From contig BQJS01000054.1 of the NCBI GenBank assembly GCA_021604825.1, positions 1 to 24,256 of the forward strand: 24,256 nt of DNA, in the 5' to 3' direction. Position numbers and translations under genes: made by a program. The notes below the pieces were generated by a model. That model was not told where the DNA came from. It did not search any database and was given only the letters and a program-made list of their open reading frames with translations. The stretch comes from Phycisphaerae bacterium. Lineage in GTDB: Bacteria > Planctomycetota > Phycisphaerae > UBA1845. Below, piece after piece: positions 15,036-23,780 of the stretch (position 1 is the first letter of the stretch; every line of letters begins with the position of its first letter).

Positions 15036-17117
15036 TCACACAAAGACGCGTTTGCTGTAGATCGCCCATTCAATCAGCAGGACGCCCAGGATGGCCAGCA
15101 ACAGGTACGGCCAAAATGGTTTGTTGACGTGCTCGACGGAAGCTGTCGCGGTGACGTTGCTGCCAGCCAGTTTGAGCACTTTGGATGGGGCGATGTTGCT
15201 CTCAGAACCGTTGAACAAATTCACGGCGTATTGCTCTTTACCATCGACGGATGGTTCTGCAGAGTACACGCCAACATTGCGGGTGCCCGCATAGTTGACG
15301 TTCGTGAAATTCCCGGTCTGAACCTTCGCGACAAATCCATCAGGACGCCTCACGCGAATTTCATCGGTGTTATCAGGCACGGCAAATTCGATCGGATCAC
15401 CGGGACGGACGTTGCGAACGCCTTTGAACGAGAGACTTCCCGTCATGAACTGAATGGAATTTTGCAGGAACACCGGAAAGTGCGGTTTGAAACCCCAGTC
15501 CGAATTCAATAGGGCGTTACCGGTGATGTCGTCCTCAGCAACGAGACTGAAAGCGGAAATCAGAAAGTGCATGCCTTCTTGCGAGAGCAAGGCCATGATC
15601 GGGGCGTTTTCACCTTCGACTAATGGTTCCGCCTGCGCCGGCAGCGTCAATTGCAACCATTGGTGGATCAGGATTTTCCCGATCCCGACGTAACGCAAGA
15701 TGGGGTGCGATTCGTCCCAGTCGAAGATGATCCCACCTTGAACCAACCTGCCGGCTGATACACCTTCGATTTCTGGAACACCGCCGAAGAACATGTAGCT
15801 GCCTGGCCAGAGACGAGCGGTTGAGTGGTTGTCGAGAATGGCGAGATCGAATTTCAATCGACCAGCTTCGGCGAGTTCTGTTTCGTCAGCTCGCTCGTAT
15901 TCAGCCGGCGTCATTTTCTTGATTTGGATTGGAAGCGTCGGCAGTACCCGATCGAGAAACAGATTGCCCTCGCCAACTTGTAGCACGGTGACGTTTCGAG
16001 GCGGTTGAACGATCGTCCATGCGGCATTGTCTGATCGCATCGCATCGTCCACGGTTAGTCGCACTTCGACCACACCGCCGCCCTCGTACTCGATCGGGTC
16101 GAACGCCACCGACGCAGTGCTGCCAGCCAGCGGAATACGATTCCTCGCCGGGGTGATCGGTTCCGATTCAACGGGCACGCTCGCGTCTTCGTCCGCGTCT
16201 TCAATTGCGGGGGCCTCAAGTTGGCCGGGCTTTAATTCCATTGACTGCACATCGACGTGCTTGTCGTTGATATACAAGTTGGCGTCGCAACGAATGGTGT
16301 CGGTTCCAAAGTTACGCACGAGGCTGAAGACTTCGAGCATTTGCGGATACTCGTAGTTGCGCTTGGCCTCCATCGACAGGATCGCCACGTTGTCGTCACG
16401 CTCGCCGATGCTGACGATCTGCATGTCGTCGGTCGGCAGGCGTTTGATGGTGAGTGATTCGGCGTCTTCGATATTGCCGTCGGTCAATACGACGACGCGT
16501 GCCGGTGTTGCTGACGATTCGATGGTGATGTCGGCGCCGGCTTGGTCTCCTGCGATGACCAGATTTTGCATGTACGCTTCGGCGAGGGCGATGCCTTCCG
16601 TCAACGTGGATGCCGCGTCGGTCTGGGGAATGCTATCGAGGCGATCTTTCAAGACGGATCGCTCTGACTCGAAAGCGCTGGCGACGGTGGCTCGATCACT
16701 GAACCCTATGAGCATGGCCTTACCACCGGTGGGCATGTTGTCGATGATGGATTCGGCTTGCTCCTTGGCGATGTCGAGGCGAGTCTTGCCGTCCTGTTCT
16801 TCAACGCCCATCGACGCCGAATGATCGATCAACAAGACGAGCGTATCGCCAGCTTCTCGGTTGCCTTCAAAAATGGGTTTGCCCAACGCGACAGCCGCCA
16901 GCAGTAGGATGAGCAGTTGCAGCCAAAGGAGCAGGTTGTTTCGGATGCGTTGAAACGGGGCGTTGACTTGCAGATCTTCGATGGCACGTTTCCAAAGCAG
17001 TGTCGTGGAGACTGTGTGGGGTGCCCGCCGCAGTTTGAGAAAGTACAGGAGCACCAGGGGGGGGACGGTGATACCCGCCGCCACTGCAATCGGCATCCAA
17101 CCCGCGAGGAAATTCAC
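15036..17117 (-). CDS. BatA-like membrane protein with von Willebrand factor A domain
   Basis: This 693-aa protein starts with GTG 17117, supported by GGAG 8 nt upstream. Residues 1-80 are the BatA N-terminal region with two membrane helices (about 8-28 and 62-80) and the conserved FLKLRR and LLWLQLL stretches. A vWA domain follows, with MIDAS residues in DHSAS (98-102), a Thr-rich loop near 165-170 and VVLTDGN. The central part (about 430-600) looks like a glutamine-amidotransferase-like fold, as in other planctomycete BatA proteins. A last helix lies at about 669-686. With MoxR and DUF58 it forms the classical MoxR cluster, thought to act in metal-dependent chaperoning or envelope stress. 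The exact substrate is unknown. Confidence 0.88.
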   Translation of the reverse strand: MNFLAGWMPIAVAAGITVPPLVLLYFLKLRRAPHTVSTTLLWKRAIEDLQVNAPFQRIRNNLLLWLQLLILLLAAVALGKPIFEGNREAGDTLVLLIDHSASMGVEEQDGKTRLDIAKEQAESIIDNMPTGGKAMLIGFSDRATVASAFESERSVLKDRLDSIPQTDAASTLTEGIALAEAYMQNLVIAGDQAGADITIESSATPARVVVLTDGNIEDAESLTIKRLPTDDMQIVSIGERDDNVAILSMEAKRNYEYPQMLEVFSLVRNFGTDTIRCDANLYINDKHVDVQSMELKPGQLEAPAIEDADEDASVPVESEPITPARNRIPLAGSTASVAFDPIEYEGGGVVEVRLTVDDAMRSDNAAWTIVQPPRNVTVLQVGEGNLFLDRVLPTLPIQIKKMTPAEYERADETELAEAGRLKFDLAILDNHSTARLWPGSYMFFGGVPEIEGVSAGRLVQGGIIFDWDESHPILRYVGIGKILIHQWLQLTLPAQAEPLVEGENAPIMALLSQEGMHFLISAFSLVAEDDITGNALLNSDWGFKPHFPVFLQNSIQFMTGSLSFKGVRNVRPGDPIEFAVPDNTDEIRVRRPDGFVAKVQTGNFTNVNYAGTRNVGVYSAEPSVDGKEQYAVNLFNGSESNIAPSKVLKLAGSNVTATASVEHVNKPFWPYLLLAILGVLLIEWAIYSKRVFV

Positions 17118-17196
17118 CGTATGAACTCCACGGGCTGATTCGCAGTTGAGGCCACCGCGAAAGAACCATTAACGGGTTGTGATAGAGCGTACGGCA

Positions 17197-18099
17197 TCAT
17201 TTGAATAACCCGCGACGTCTGAGCACGTTCAAAACCACCTGGTCAAACGGAACATCGCTGCACGTCATCGCGTAAGTCATACCGCGCCGCGTGCAGTATT
17301 CCTGCAACCCGCGACAGTACGCTCGCAGGTTTTGCTTGTATCGATTGATCAGCGCCCGACTCATGCTGACCTCAGCCACATCTTCATCTTCAACGTCTGT
17401 CAATCGCAACTCACCGGATAGCTGCGGATCGAGTTCTTCCGGGGCAAGCACCTGAATGCAATAGACATCCGACTTTCGACCGAGTAGCAAACGCAAGCCG
17501 GCTTCGTATCCACCCTTGTCGAAGAAATCGCTTAGCACGATCAGTATGCCGGGTTGGGAATGTCGCAATGAAAACTGTTTGCACGCTGAGTGAAAGTCGC
17601 TGATTCCGTCGCACTCAATCGATTGCAAATGGTCCAGCACCTTCGGAAGCAACCGCTTACCGCGCATCCCAGCCAGTTCGCCGACCAGTCCATTGGCGAA
17701 ACTATAAACGCTGACGCGATCGTTGTTGGCCAGTCCAACATAGCTCAGAGCCGCCGCAATCTGACGGGCGTATCGGCCCTTTTCCGGCTTGCCCCAGGCC
17801 ATGCTCTTGGAAACGTCGACCATGATATTAACGTGCAGATCGACCTCTTCGAGAAAGAGCTTGATGAAGAGTTTTTCAAGGCGTGCATAAACATTCCAAT
17901 CGAGGAACCGTAGGTCATCGCCAACGACATAATTACGATGGTCCGCAAACTCAGCCGATTCACCGCGTCGCCGACTGCGCCGTTCACCACGCATCGAGCC
18001 ACGAAAAATCTTCTTCGAGACCATCTCCAATCGTTCAAGACGAGCGATGAACTCCGGGTCGAGCAAATTCTCAGTTTTAGAAGCGGTCGGTGATACCAT
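17197..18099 (-). CDS. DUF58 domain protein (MoxR partner)
   Basis: The protein is 300 aa from ATG 18099; a TTG at 18102 is the alternative. The DUF58 core GDDLRFLDWNVYARLEKLFIKLF (60-82) is complete, with its invariant Gly-Asp and Asp-Trp. A vWA-like fold follows with MIDAS-type DVSKSM (95-100) and a second acidic loop (LSDFFDKGG). No membrane segment is seen. It lies 62 nt after the MoxR gene and 79 nt before the BatA-like gene on the same strand, so the three are one operon. DUF58 proteins are believed to be clients or adaptors of the MoxR ATPase. No good ribosome site is visible for either start. Confidence 0.88.
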   Translation of the reverse strand: MVSPTASKTENLLDPEFIARLERLEMVSKKIFRGSMRGERRSRRRGESAEFADHRNYVVGDDLRFLDWNVYARLEKLFIKLFLEEVDLHVNIMVDVSKSMAWGKPEKGRYARQIAAALSYVGLANNDRVSVYSFANGLVGELAGMRGKRLLPKVLDHLQSIECDGISDFHSACKQFSLRHSQPGILIVLSDFFDKGGYEAGLRLLLGRKSDVYCIQVLAPEELDPQLSGELRLTDVEDEDVAEVSMSRALINRYKQNLRAYCRGLQEYCTRRGMTYAMTCSDVPFDQVVLNVLRRRGLFK

Positions 18100-18163
18100 C
18101 AAAACAAATGACCCGAATCAGAAATTGGGTAATCGATCGACACTCGCGATTGTCCACTGCGTG

Positions 18164-19180
18164 CTATGCTGCCTCCGCCATCGTTGGCGTTTTTTCGATG
18201 ATCTCACGAATCACTGAGTCCACCGAGATGCCTTCGGCCTCACCTTCAAAGTTGAGCAGCACGCGATGCCGCAGCGACGGGATGGCCATCTTTTGAACGT
18301 CGCTGAAACTGGCGTTGTATCGTCCGTCCAACATCGCCGCGAGCTTGGCACTTAGCGTCAGAGCTTGCGCCCCGCGCGGGCTCGCACCCCAGCGAATGTA
18401 TTTTTGAGTGGCGTCGATCGCGTACGGACCGCCTGGATGCGTGGCCATCGATACGCGGATGGCGTAATCCTGTACGTGGGGGGCCATCACGATTCGCCGA
18501 ACGAGATGCTGTGCCGCGAGGATTTCTTCGCTCGACATGATCGCCTGTACGTTGGCTTTGTAACCGGTGGTCGTGCGGTCGAGAATCGTTTTGAGTTCAT
18601 CCTTGCTGGAGTAGTCCACCACCAGCTTGAACAGGAAGCGGTCGAGTTGGGCTTCAGGTAGGGGGTATGTTCCCTCCTGTTCGATCGGGTTTTGCGTAGC
18701 CAACACGAGGAAAGGCTCGTCCAGCTTGTAGTGATGTCCACCAACTGTGATCGAATGTTCCTGCATCGCCTCAAGCATCGCCGATTGGGTCTTGGGCGTC
18801 GCCCGGTTAATTTCGTCCGCAAGGATGATTTGCGAGAAGAGCGGACCTTTCTGAAACTCAAACTGCCTTCGACCGGAGTCGGGATCTTCGGTGATGATAT
18901 TGGTGCCGATGATGTCAGCCGGCATCAGGTCCGGTGTGAATTGAATTCGAGAGAACGGTAGGTTGACCGCTTCCGACAGCGTCCGAACCAAGTAGGTCTT
19001 GCCCAATCCGGGAACACCTTCGAGGAGCACGTGGCCGCCAACGAACAAGCACGTCAACACGCCTTCGACGATTTCGTTGTGACCCACAATGGCCTTGCCG
19101 ATTTCTTGTCGAACGGCTTGAAATTTCTCGCGAAATGCTTGGGTGGCTTTTTCCACTGCCGGATCAATCGTCGTGGCCAT
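18164..19180 (-). CDS. MoxR-family AAA+ ATPase
   Basis: This 338-aa chaperone-like ATPase carries Walker A GVPGLGKT (55-62), Walker B IILADEIN (118-125), sensor 1 in ATQNP (N164), the typical EGTYPLPEAQLDRF (169-182) and SPRG of the lid. Length matches the family. MoxR ATPases remodel partner proteins containing vWA domains, often with metal insertion, and here the DUF58 and BatA-like partners follow directly. ATG 19180 has GGGAG 8 nt upstream, the best ribosome site of the operon. An imperfect dyad (19247-19255 with 19268-19277) lies in its upstream region. The gene is isolated from the upstream chemoreceptor by a strong terminator, so the operon has its own promoter. Confidence 0.93.
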   Translation of the reverse strand: MATTIDPAVEKATQAFREKFQAVRQEIGKAIVGHNEIVEGVLTCLFVGGHVLLEGVPGLGKTYLVRTLSEAVNLPFSRIQFTPDLMPADIIGTNIITEDPDSGRRQFEFQKGPLFSQIILADEINRATPKTQSAMLEAMQEHSITVGGHHYKLDEPFLVLATQNPIEQEGTYPLPEAQLDRFLFKLVVDYSSKDELKTILDRTTTGYKANVQAIMSSEEILAAQHLVRRIVMAPHVQDYAIRVSMATHPGGPYAIDATQKYIRWGASPRGAQALTLSAKLAAMLDGRYNASFSDVQKMAIPSLRHRVLLNFEGEAEGISVDSVIREIIEKTPTMAEAA

Positions 19181-19246
19181 AGGCTGAGTCTCCCGTCGAA
19201 ATCAATCAGAGTCTATCGGTGCGTACCTTTACACATTCCTTGCAAT

Positions 19247-19277
19247 GATAACTACGATAATCCGAAAGTAGTCTATC
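19247..19277. promoter_or_regulatory. Imperfect inverted repeat upstream of the MoxR operon
   Basis: GATAACTAC and GTAGTCTATC pair over 9 positions with one bulge and a 12-nt spacer, about 70 to 100 nt before the MoxR start. It may bind a regulator or form a hairpin. No clear -35/-10 pair was found near it. Confidence 0.25.
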
Positions 19278-19322
19278 GCAGATGCGTGGGTTTTGCACAA
19301 TTGGGTCAAAAGGATGGGGCGC

Positions 19323-19360
19323 AAAAATATACCCGCGACCATTCGTCGAATGATCGCGGG
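19323..19360 (-). terminator. Rho-independent terminator of the chemoreceptor gene
   Basis: On the - strand a 7-bp GC-rich stem, one C-A mismatch and a further 5 bp close a 3-nt loop (19360-19332). TATATTTTT follows (19331-19323). It lies 67 nt after the chemoreceptor stop. Confidence 0.8.
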
Positions 19361-19427
19361 CATCTATTTACTGCTGCTTTCAGAGGCGGGCAACTGTTAG
19401 TCGCGACGGATCGGACCGGCGTTGTCG

Positions 19428-21107
19428 CTATTTTGCCAGCGTGAATTTTCTGACAAGTTCTTGCAGTTGGATGGCCTGACCCGATAGTTCCTCAGCCGAA
19501 CCGGCCATCTCTTCAGCCGCCGATGCGTTGTTCTCTGTGATCGACGCGGTGTTGGCGATGCCGGTACTAACTTCGGCGGCAACGGTCACTTGTTCGCCGG
19601 TGGCTGTGACGATCTCTTCGATGCCTTCGCCGGTCTGTTTCACGCCGTCGATGATTCCGTCGAGGGCTTCACCGGTGCGCTCGCTGAGGGCTGTCCCTTC
19701 GGTGACGCGTTCGGTCGATTCCTTAATCAACGTGGTGATCTCTTTGGCGGCTTCGCTGCTGCGTTCGGCGAGTTTGCGGACCTCGTCGGCGACGACGGCG
19801 AACCCACGGCCATGCTCGCCGGCGCGGGCAGCTTCGATCGCGGCGTTGAGGGCGAGCAGGTTGGTTTGCGATGCGATCTCGCTGATGACGCCAATGATTT
19901 CGCCGATCTGCTCGGAACTCTTCGCGATCAGCTTCATGGCCTCGATGTTCTGCTGAACGGCTTCGCCACCTTGGCCACTCTTGTTGCCCGTTTCATTTCC
20001 GATGGCATTGGCCTTCTCTGCGTTTCCTTTGACGCTTTTGATCATTTCATTGAGGCTGGTGACCGCCGCATTCATTTCTTCGACGTTCGCCGATTGCGTT
20101 TGGGCACCGTCGGACAGCGAGTTGGCTCCTTCGCTGATAACACGGGCGGCTTCGACAAACTGCTCGGCTGAATTGGTGATTTGGTTGATGATGTCAGCCA
20201 AGCCCGAGATCATCGTGTTAAGTCCCTCACCGAGTTGCCCGATCGGGTCGCTTCCGGAAACCGTGATTGGTTTGGTAAGGTCGCCGTCGGCTGCCGCTTT
20301 GACGACTTCCAAGAGCAGGTTTACTTTTTCCTGAAGCTCAACCTGGGCTTGCTTCTCGGCGGTGATGTCGCGGGCGTATTTGACGACTTTGATTGGTTTG
20401 CCGTTGGCGTCTGGGATGGGGTTGTACGACGCTTGGATCCAGATTTCTTTCCCGCCTTTACCTACTCGGGGGAAATCGTCGGCGATAAATTCTCCACGAT
20501 TCAAAGTAGCCCAGTGGGCTTTGTATTCCGAACTCCCGGCCAGTCCTGGAGGAGCAAACATGCTGTGATGTTGTCCCACGATTTCGTTCAGCGAATACCC
20601 CACCGTGTTGCAGAAATTGTCGTTGGCATCACGGATGGTTCCGTCCATATCGAATTCGATGACCGCTTGGGCCCGCCCAATCGCGCCGAGCTTACCTGCG
20701 TTATCCTGAGCCAATTCCTCAAGTCTAACTTTCTCAGTGACAAGATCCCAAGTAACCATGGGGCCAATGTACTCGCCTGTGTCATCATAAATTGCGCTGA
20801 CGAGGAGATCCAACTTCTGATCCCCCAACTCAATGATTGCATTGTGTGGTAGATTCGCAGGATTGCTCAAGATGCCCCTTTGGACCGCCGGATTCTTGTG
20901 AAAGACATCAACATTGCTACCCACTATTTGGTTGATAGGGACCGGCAGCAAGTGTGCCAACGGCGTCAAGTTCTTCACCGTCGCCGGGTTGACATAGGTG
21001 ATGTTCAGATCCTTGTCGGCGAGAATGATATTGATCGGTGCATTTTCGATCATGCGCTCAAACTGAAAACCTGTCTCGTTCTGATTGTTCTTTGTCTCAC
21101 TTGCCAT
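19428..21107 (-). CDS. Soluble methyl-accepting chemotaxis-type protein with two PAS domains
   Basis: From ATG 21107 (AGAGAGAG upstream) this is 559 aa; an earlier in-frame start would add 22 unlike residues. There is no membrane segment, so the receptor is cytoplasmic. PAS domains lie at about 14-128 and 140-252 (ending in [12 protein letters not shown]), then a HAMP-like link (255-308) and the signalling helices (330-540) with the conserved hairpin tip [21 protein letters not shown] (410-430) and [10 protein letters not shown]. It should control a CheA kinase through CheW; none is in the window, so it acts in trans or in another pathway. PAS ligand or cofactor residues cannot be assigned. 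The gene is monocistronic with a strong terminator. Confidence 0.92.
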   Translation of the reverse strand: MASETKNNQNETGFQFERMIENAPINIILADKDLNITYVNPATVKNLTPLAHLLPVPINQIVGSNVDVFHKNPAVQRGILSNPANLPHNAIIELGDQKLDLLVSAIYDDTGEYIGPMVTWDLVTEKVRLEELAQDNAGKLGAIGRAQAVIEFDMDGTIRDANDNFCNTVGYSLNEIVGQHHSMFAPPGLAGSSEYKAHWATLNRGEFIADDFPRVGKGGKEIWIQASYNPIPDANGKPIKVVKYARDITAEKQAQVELQEKVNLLLEVVKAAADGDLTKPITVSGSDPIGQLGEGLNTMISGLADIINQITNSAEQFVEAARVISEGANSLSDGAQTQSANVEEMNAAVTSLNEMIKSVKGNAEKANAIGNETGNKSGQGGEAVQQNIEAMKLIAKSSEQIGEIIGVISEIASQTNLLALNAAIEAARAGEHGRGFAVVADEVRKLAERSSEAAKEITTLIKESTERVTEGTALSERTGEALDGIIDGVKQTGEGIEEIVTATGEQVTVAAEVSTGIANTASITENNASAAEEMAGSAEELSGQAIQLQELVRKFTLAK

Positions 21108-21567
21108 TGGTTTCTCTCTCTTAGCCCATGGGTAAATTGGCAGCAGCCGAGTCACCGCGGTTCCAATCGACACCTCGCCACCGATTATTGTTCAGCCGAC
21201 AATCAACGCGTGCTCATCGCGGCCTACCGCAACAGGCTTGTCCCGATGCGAGTGACACTTCTATCGATTCGATGAACCGACAAGTGTCGCAAAGCGCGCA
21301 ACATTTTCCCAAACAGGATGTGTATCAAAGAGAGCGACTCAGAAAACGAAACGGTTGAACATGTGCGCTTGAGCGAAACGAAGCGTGAAGCGATGTTGGA
21401 AAATCGATTGTGATGGGCTAAGAAGGCGTGAGGTGATTCAAACTTTTCAACCAGATCAACCAAGTGAAATAAAACCACTCGGTACGATCAGGCTTTCAGT
21501 CAACCGCGACAACGTTCACGCAATGGGTTCCGCCAAAACGAATCCCAGAACACGACAGTGAACCTGA
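21108..21567. other. Intergenic region between prepilin and chemoreceptor genes
   Basis: No supported gene is seen in 460 bp. A 9-bp inverted repeat (21252-21260 with 21282-21290, one G-U) encloses a smaller one (ATCG-ATT-CGAT), about 145 to 185 nt before the chemoreceptor start, and may be regulatory. No clear promoter was found. Confidence 0.35.
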
Positions 21568-22368
21568 CTAGAATTTGACGGCACCGGGACCCGCTGGGGC
21601 CAAGTCTTCGTTGATTTGCTTTTTGCTACGAACTTCGACTTCCATCCGTTTGTTGATCACAACATTGCCGCCGTTGTGCGGTCCAACCAATTCAGGGCCT
21701 ACGGGTTTGACCATGTCGCGAAGGAATGTTCCCCGGGCCGCCGCCTGATCTTGTGCGTAGCGGATAATGCTGACGAAGTCCGAGCCTTCCTGGTGGGCGG
21801 GCTTGGGGATTTTGTAGATTCGACCGTCCAAGAAGCCAAAATGTTCCTTAAAATAAGGGCTTTCGGCATTGAGATTCTCATCGCCGTTGGGTTGATTTGC
21901 GGCTGCGACCCGATAGGTCATCCGAAATGGTTTCTCATTTCTTGGCCATCCCACAATTGCAGCCGGGCAACGAAATGCCTTTTCATCTGCACCCATGTGT
22001 GTGGGCATCAACGTGTTGGCCATTGACTGTTTCCAAACTTTTTTCGATGGGACCTCGGCATATCCGCGCATCGGGTTGTAAAACGGATCGATGTCGTCGT
22101 CGGGAATCGAAGTGTCGCCAAATCCGTCCGCACCAACGCCGTTGGTCATCGGTGAAATGACTTCGGGGACACGGCCGTCGTTTTCGGTCCAATAGTTCCA
22201 AAGCGCCGTGGCGATTTGCTTCTGTTGGCTCGAACAAACCACTTGCTTGGCCTGGTCTCGTGCCCGCTTCATCGATGGAAGCAGCATTGAGATGAGCAGA
22301 GCGATGATGCTGACCACCACCAGCAGCTCGACAAGTGTGAAGCCGTGTTTAACTGTCTTCGATTTCAT
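21568..22368 (-). CDS. Prepilin-type N-terminal cleavage/methylation protein (pseudopilin-like)
   Basis: The protein has 266 aa from ATG 22368, with GAGG 5 nt upstream. The class III leader is clear: short basic MKSKTVKHG, cleavage before F10, E14 at position 5 of the mature chain, and a hydrophobic helix to about 32. A soluble domain follows, with the planctomycete pattern ending in GPHNGGNVVINKRMEVEV near 225-242. Such proteins are very abundant in Phycisphaerae and are exported by a type II secretion or type IV pilus-like machine; most have no known function. The machinery genes are not in the window. It lies just downstream of a terminator for the PEP-CTERM gene. Confidence 0.92.
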   Translation of the reverse strand: MKSKTVKHGFTLVELLVVVSIIALLISMLLPSMKRARDQAKQVVCSSQQKQIATALWNYWTENDGRVPEVISPMTNGVGADGFGDTSIPDDDIDPFYNPMRGYAEVPSKKVWKQSMANTLMPTHMGADEKAFRCPAAIVGWPRNEKPFRMTYRVAAANQPNGDENLNAESPYFKEHFGFLDGRIYKIPKPAHQEGSDFVSIIRYAQDQAAARGTFLRDMVKPVGPELVGPHNGGNVVINKRMEVEVRSKKQINEDLAPAGPGAVKF

Positions 22369-22396
22369 AGCAACCTCGATTGCTCGCGTCCTTGCG

Positions 22397-22434
22397 AAAA
22401 AAGGTCCACCGGGCGAGGTGGTTGCCCCGCCCGG
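22397..22434 (-). terminator. Rho-independent terminator of the PEP-CTERM gene
   Basis: On the - strand a 10-bp GC-rich stem (one G-U, loop CAACCA, 22434-22409) is followed after 6 nt by six T residues (22402-22397). It lies 17 nt beyond the stop codon and separates the gene from the prepilin gene. Confidence 0.65.
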
Positions 22435-22450
22435 CAGACGATCCAAATCG

Positions 22451-23680
22451 TTAGGTTCTGTTCTTGCGTCGTGCGGCAATCCCCGCGCAACCGGCAAGTA
22501 TCAACATCAAACTCGTGGGCTCAGGAACCGGCGTCGATTGTGCAATCAGCACCACGTCCCAGCCGGACGAATCGAAAAATACTGGGTCATTCACAGGATT
22601 GTTGATGCCGAATCCTGCCCCCTCGAAGTAAATGAAACTCTGCGAAAGTGGATCGATCGCCGTCGTGGCAATGTGATCGAGATAAGCTCCCAGGTCTCCG
22701 CCGAAATCAGTCAGATCCAGTCCGCCATTGCCAGGCGCACTGAAATCATCGTTGGGATTCCCGTTGACAATCGTGGAGGTTCCGGCACCGATGGCATTGT
22801 TGAAACTGTTGCCAACTTGCGACGTATTGACGGACGGCCAAATGGTTGCCCCAAGGCCTTCGCCGGCAAGCGTCGGGAAATTGCCGTTGATGTCTCGCTC
22901 AATCTTCCAGCCGCGCAACTCACCCATGAACTGGGCCGTGCCCAACTCGTTCGCGGATGATGACCCTTCCGAGAAGGTATCCTGCCAGAATTCGTAGCCC
23001 AGATCGCTCACTTGCGTCACACCGTCAAGCGTCCCGGAGTTGCCAAGAAACGCCGCCGTGGCACCGGTGCGGTCGTCGATCGAGGGGTTAATCGCAGCAC
23101 CAGGCGTACCCGATGTCGAAGTCCCTGCCAGTGTATTGACGGTCACCAATTGCTCGGCATTGACCGGACCCAATCCTGCATTGTTGCCATTGACATCGAA
23201 GCTGTTGAGAGAGACTTGGCCCGCCCCAAAGGTCAGGTCCAGATTGCTCGTCGTTCCGGGGATTGCGACACCAGTCTGTCCGGATACCGGAATCAAACTG
23301 CGGCTGCCATTGCCCAAGTCACCGTCGAGATCGTGCAGTGGCCCGCCCAGGTAATCGACGCTGACGAATGGAGTCGCCGGTCCGCCAAAGTTAATCGAAC
23401 CGCGACGGAACATGTAACTTAGTGATCCGTATTGGTTGGGGGATTGAAGATAAGTGGTTCCAGTTGGCGCGATGGGAGCTGCGCTCGGTGTGCCTCCCAA
23501 TCGCTGACCATCCGTGAAGGCGCCAGCGCCACCGGAGGTCGAAAAGACGGTACGCGTAGCGCCTGGCGAGGTGCCTGCACCGACACCGGTAACAAGTTCG
23601 AATTGATCCGCAAATGCAGCCGTCGCCGTCAACATTCCGACGCCGATTGCAACAACAAATGTAAGATTCTTGTTCATCAT
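22451..23680 (-). CDS. Secreted PEP-CTERM sorting-signal protein
   Basis: The protein has 409 aa from ATG 23680; a second ATG follows directly, and AAAGG lies 11 nt before. A Sec signal peptide covers 1-24 (cut after AAFA). The body is Gly/Asn/Thr-rich with a probable beta structure. The last 26 residues are the PEP-CTERM: VPEP motif, hydrophobic helix LMLILAGCAGIA, and basic ARRKNRT. This tail is read by exosortase and usually links to exopolysaccharide-bound export. No exosortase gene is visible. The segment from about residue 260 on is clearly homologous to the partial gene upstream, which uses another tail. The gene is separated from it by only 100 bp. Confidence 0.9.
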   Translation of the reverse strand: MMNKNLTFVVAIGVGMLTATAAFADQFELVTGVGAGTSPGATRTVFSTSGGAGAFTDGQRLGGTPSAAPIAPTGTTYLQSPNQYGSLSYMFRRGSINFGGPATPFVSVDYLGGPLHDLDGDLGNGSRSLIPVSGQTGVAIPGTTSNLDLTFGAGQVSLNSFDVNGNNAGLGPVNAEQLVTVNTLAGTSTSGTPGAAINPSIDDRTGATAAFLGNSGTLDGVTQVSDLGYEFWQDTFSEGSSSANELGTAQFMGELRGWKIERDINGNFPTLAGEGLGATIWPSVNTSQVGNSFNNAIGAGTSTIVNGNPNDDFSAPGNGGLDLTDFGGDLGAYLDHIATTAIDPLSQSFIYFEGAGFGINNPVNDPVFFDSSGWDVVLIAQSTPVPEPTSLMLILAGCAGIAARRKNRT

Positions 23681-23683
23681 CAA

Positions 23684-23780
23684 AAGTTAAACCTTTATTC
23701 AAAGAGAAATCGTTTTAATTAAATTAAATGTCACGATCACTCTCTCTCCTTTTCCCCTCACGGAAAGCTTGCTCCCAAAC
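23684..23780. other. AT-rich intergenic spacer between paralogues
   Basis: A 97-bp spacer of unusually AT-rich sequence (TTTTAATTAAATTAAAT near 23713-23729) and a pyrimidine-rich run (23741-23758). It probably holds the promoter of the PEP-CTERM gene, but no -35/-10 pair fits well. Confidence 0.35.
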
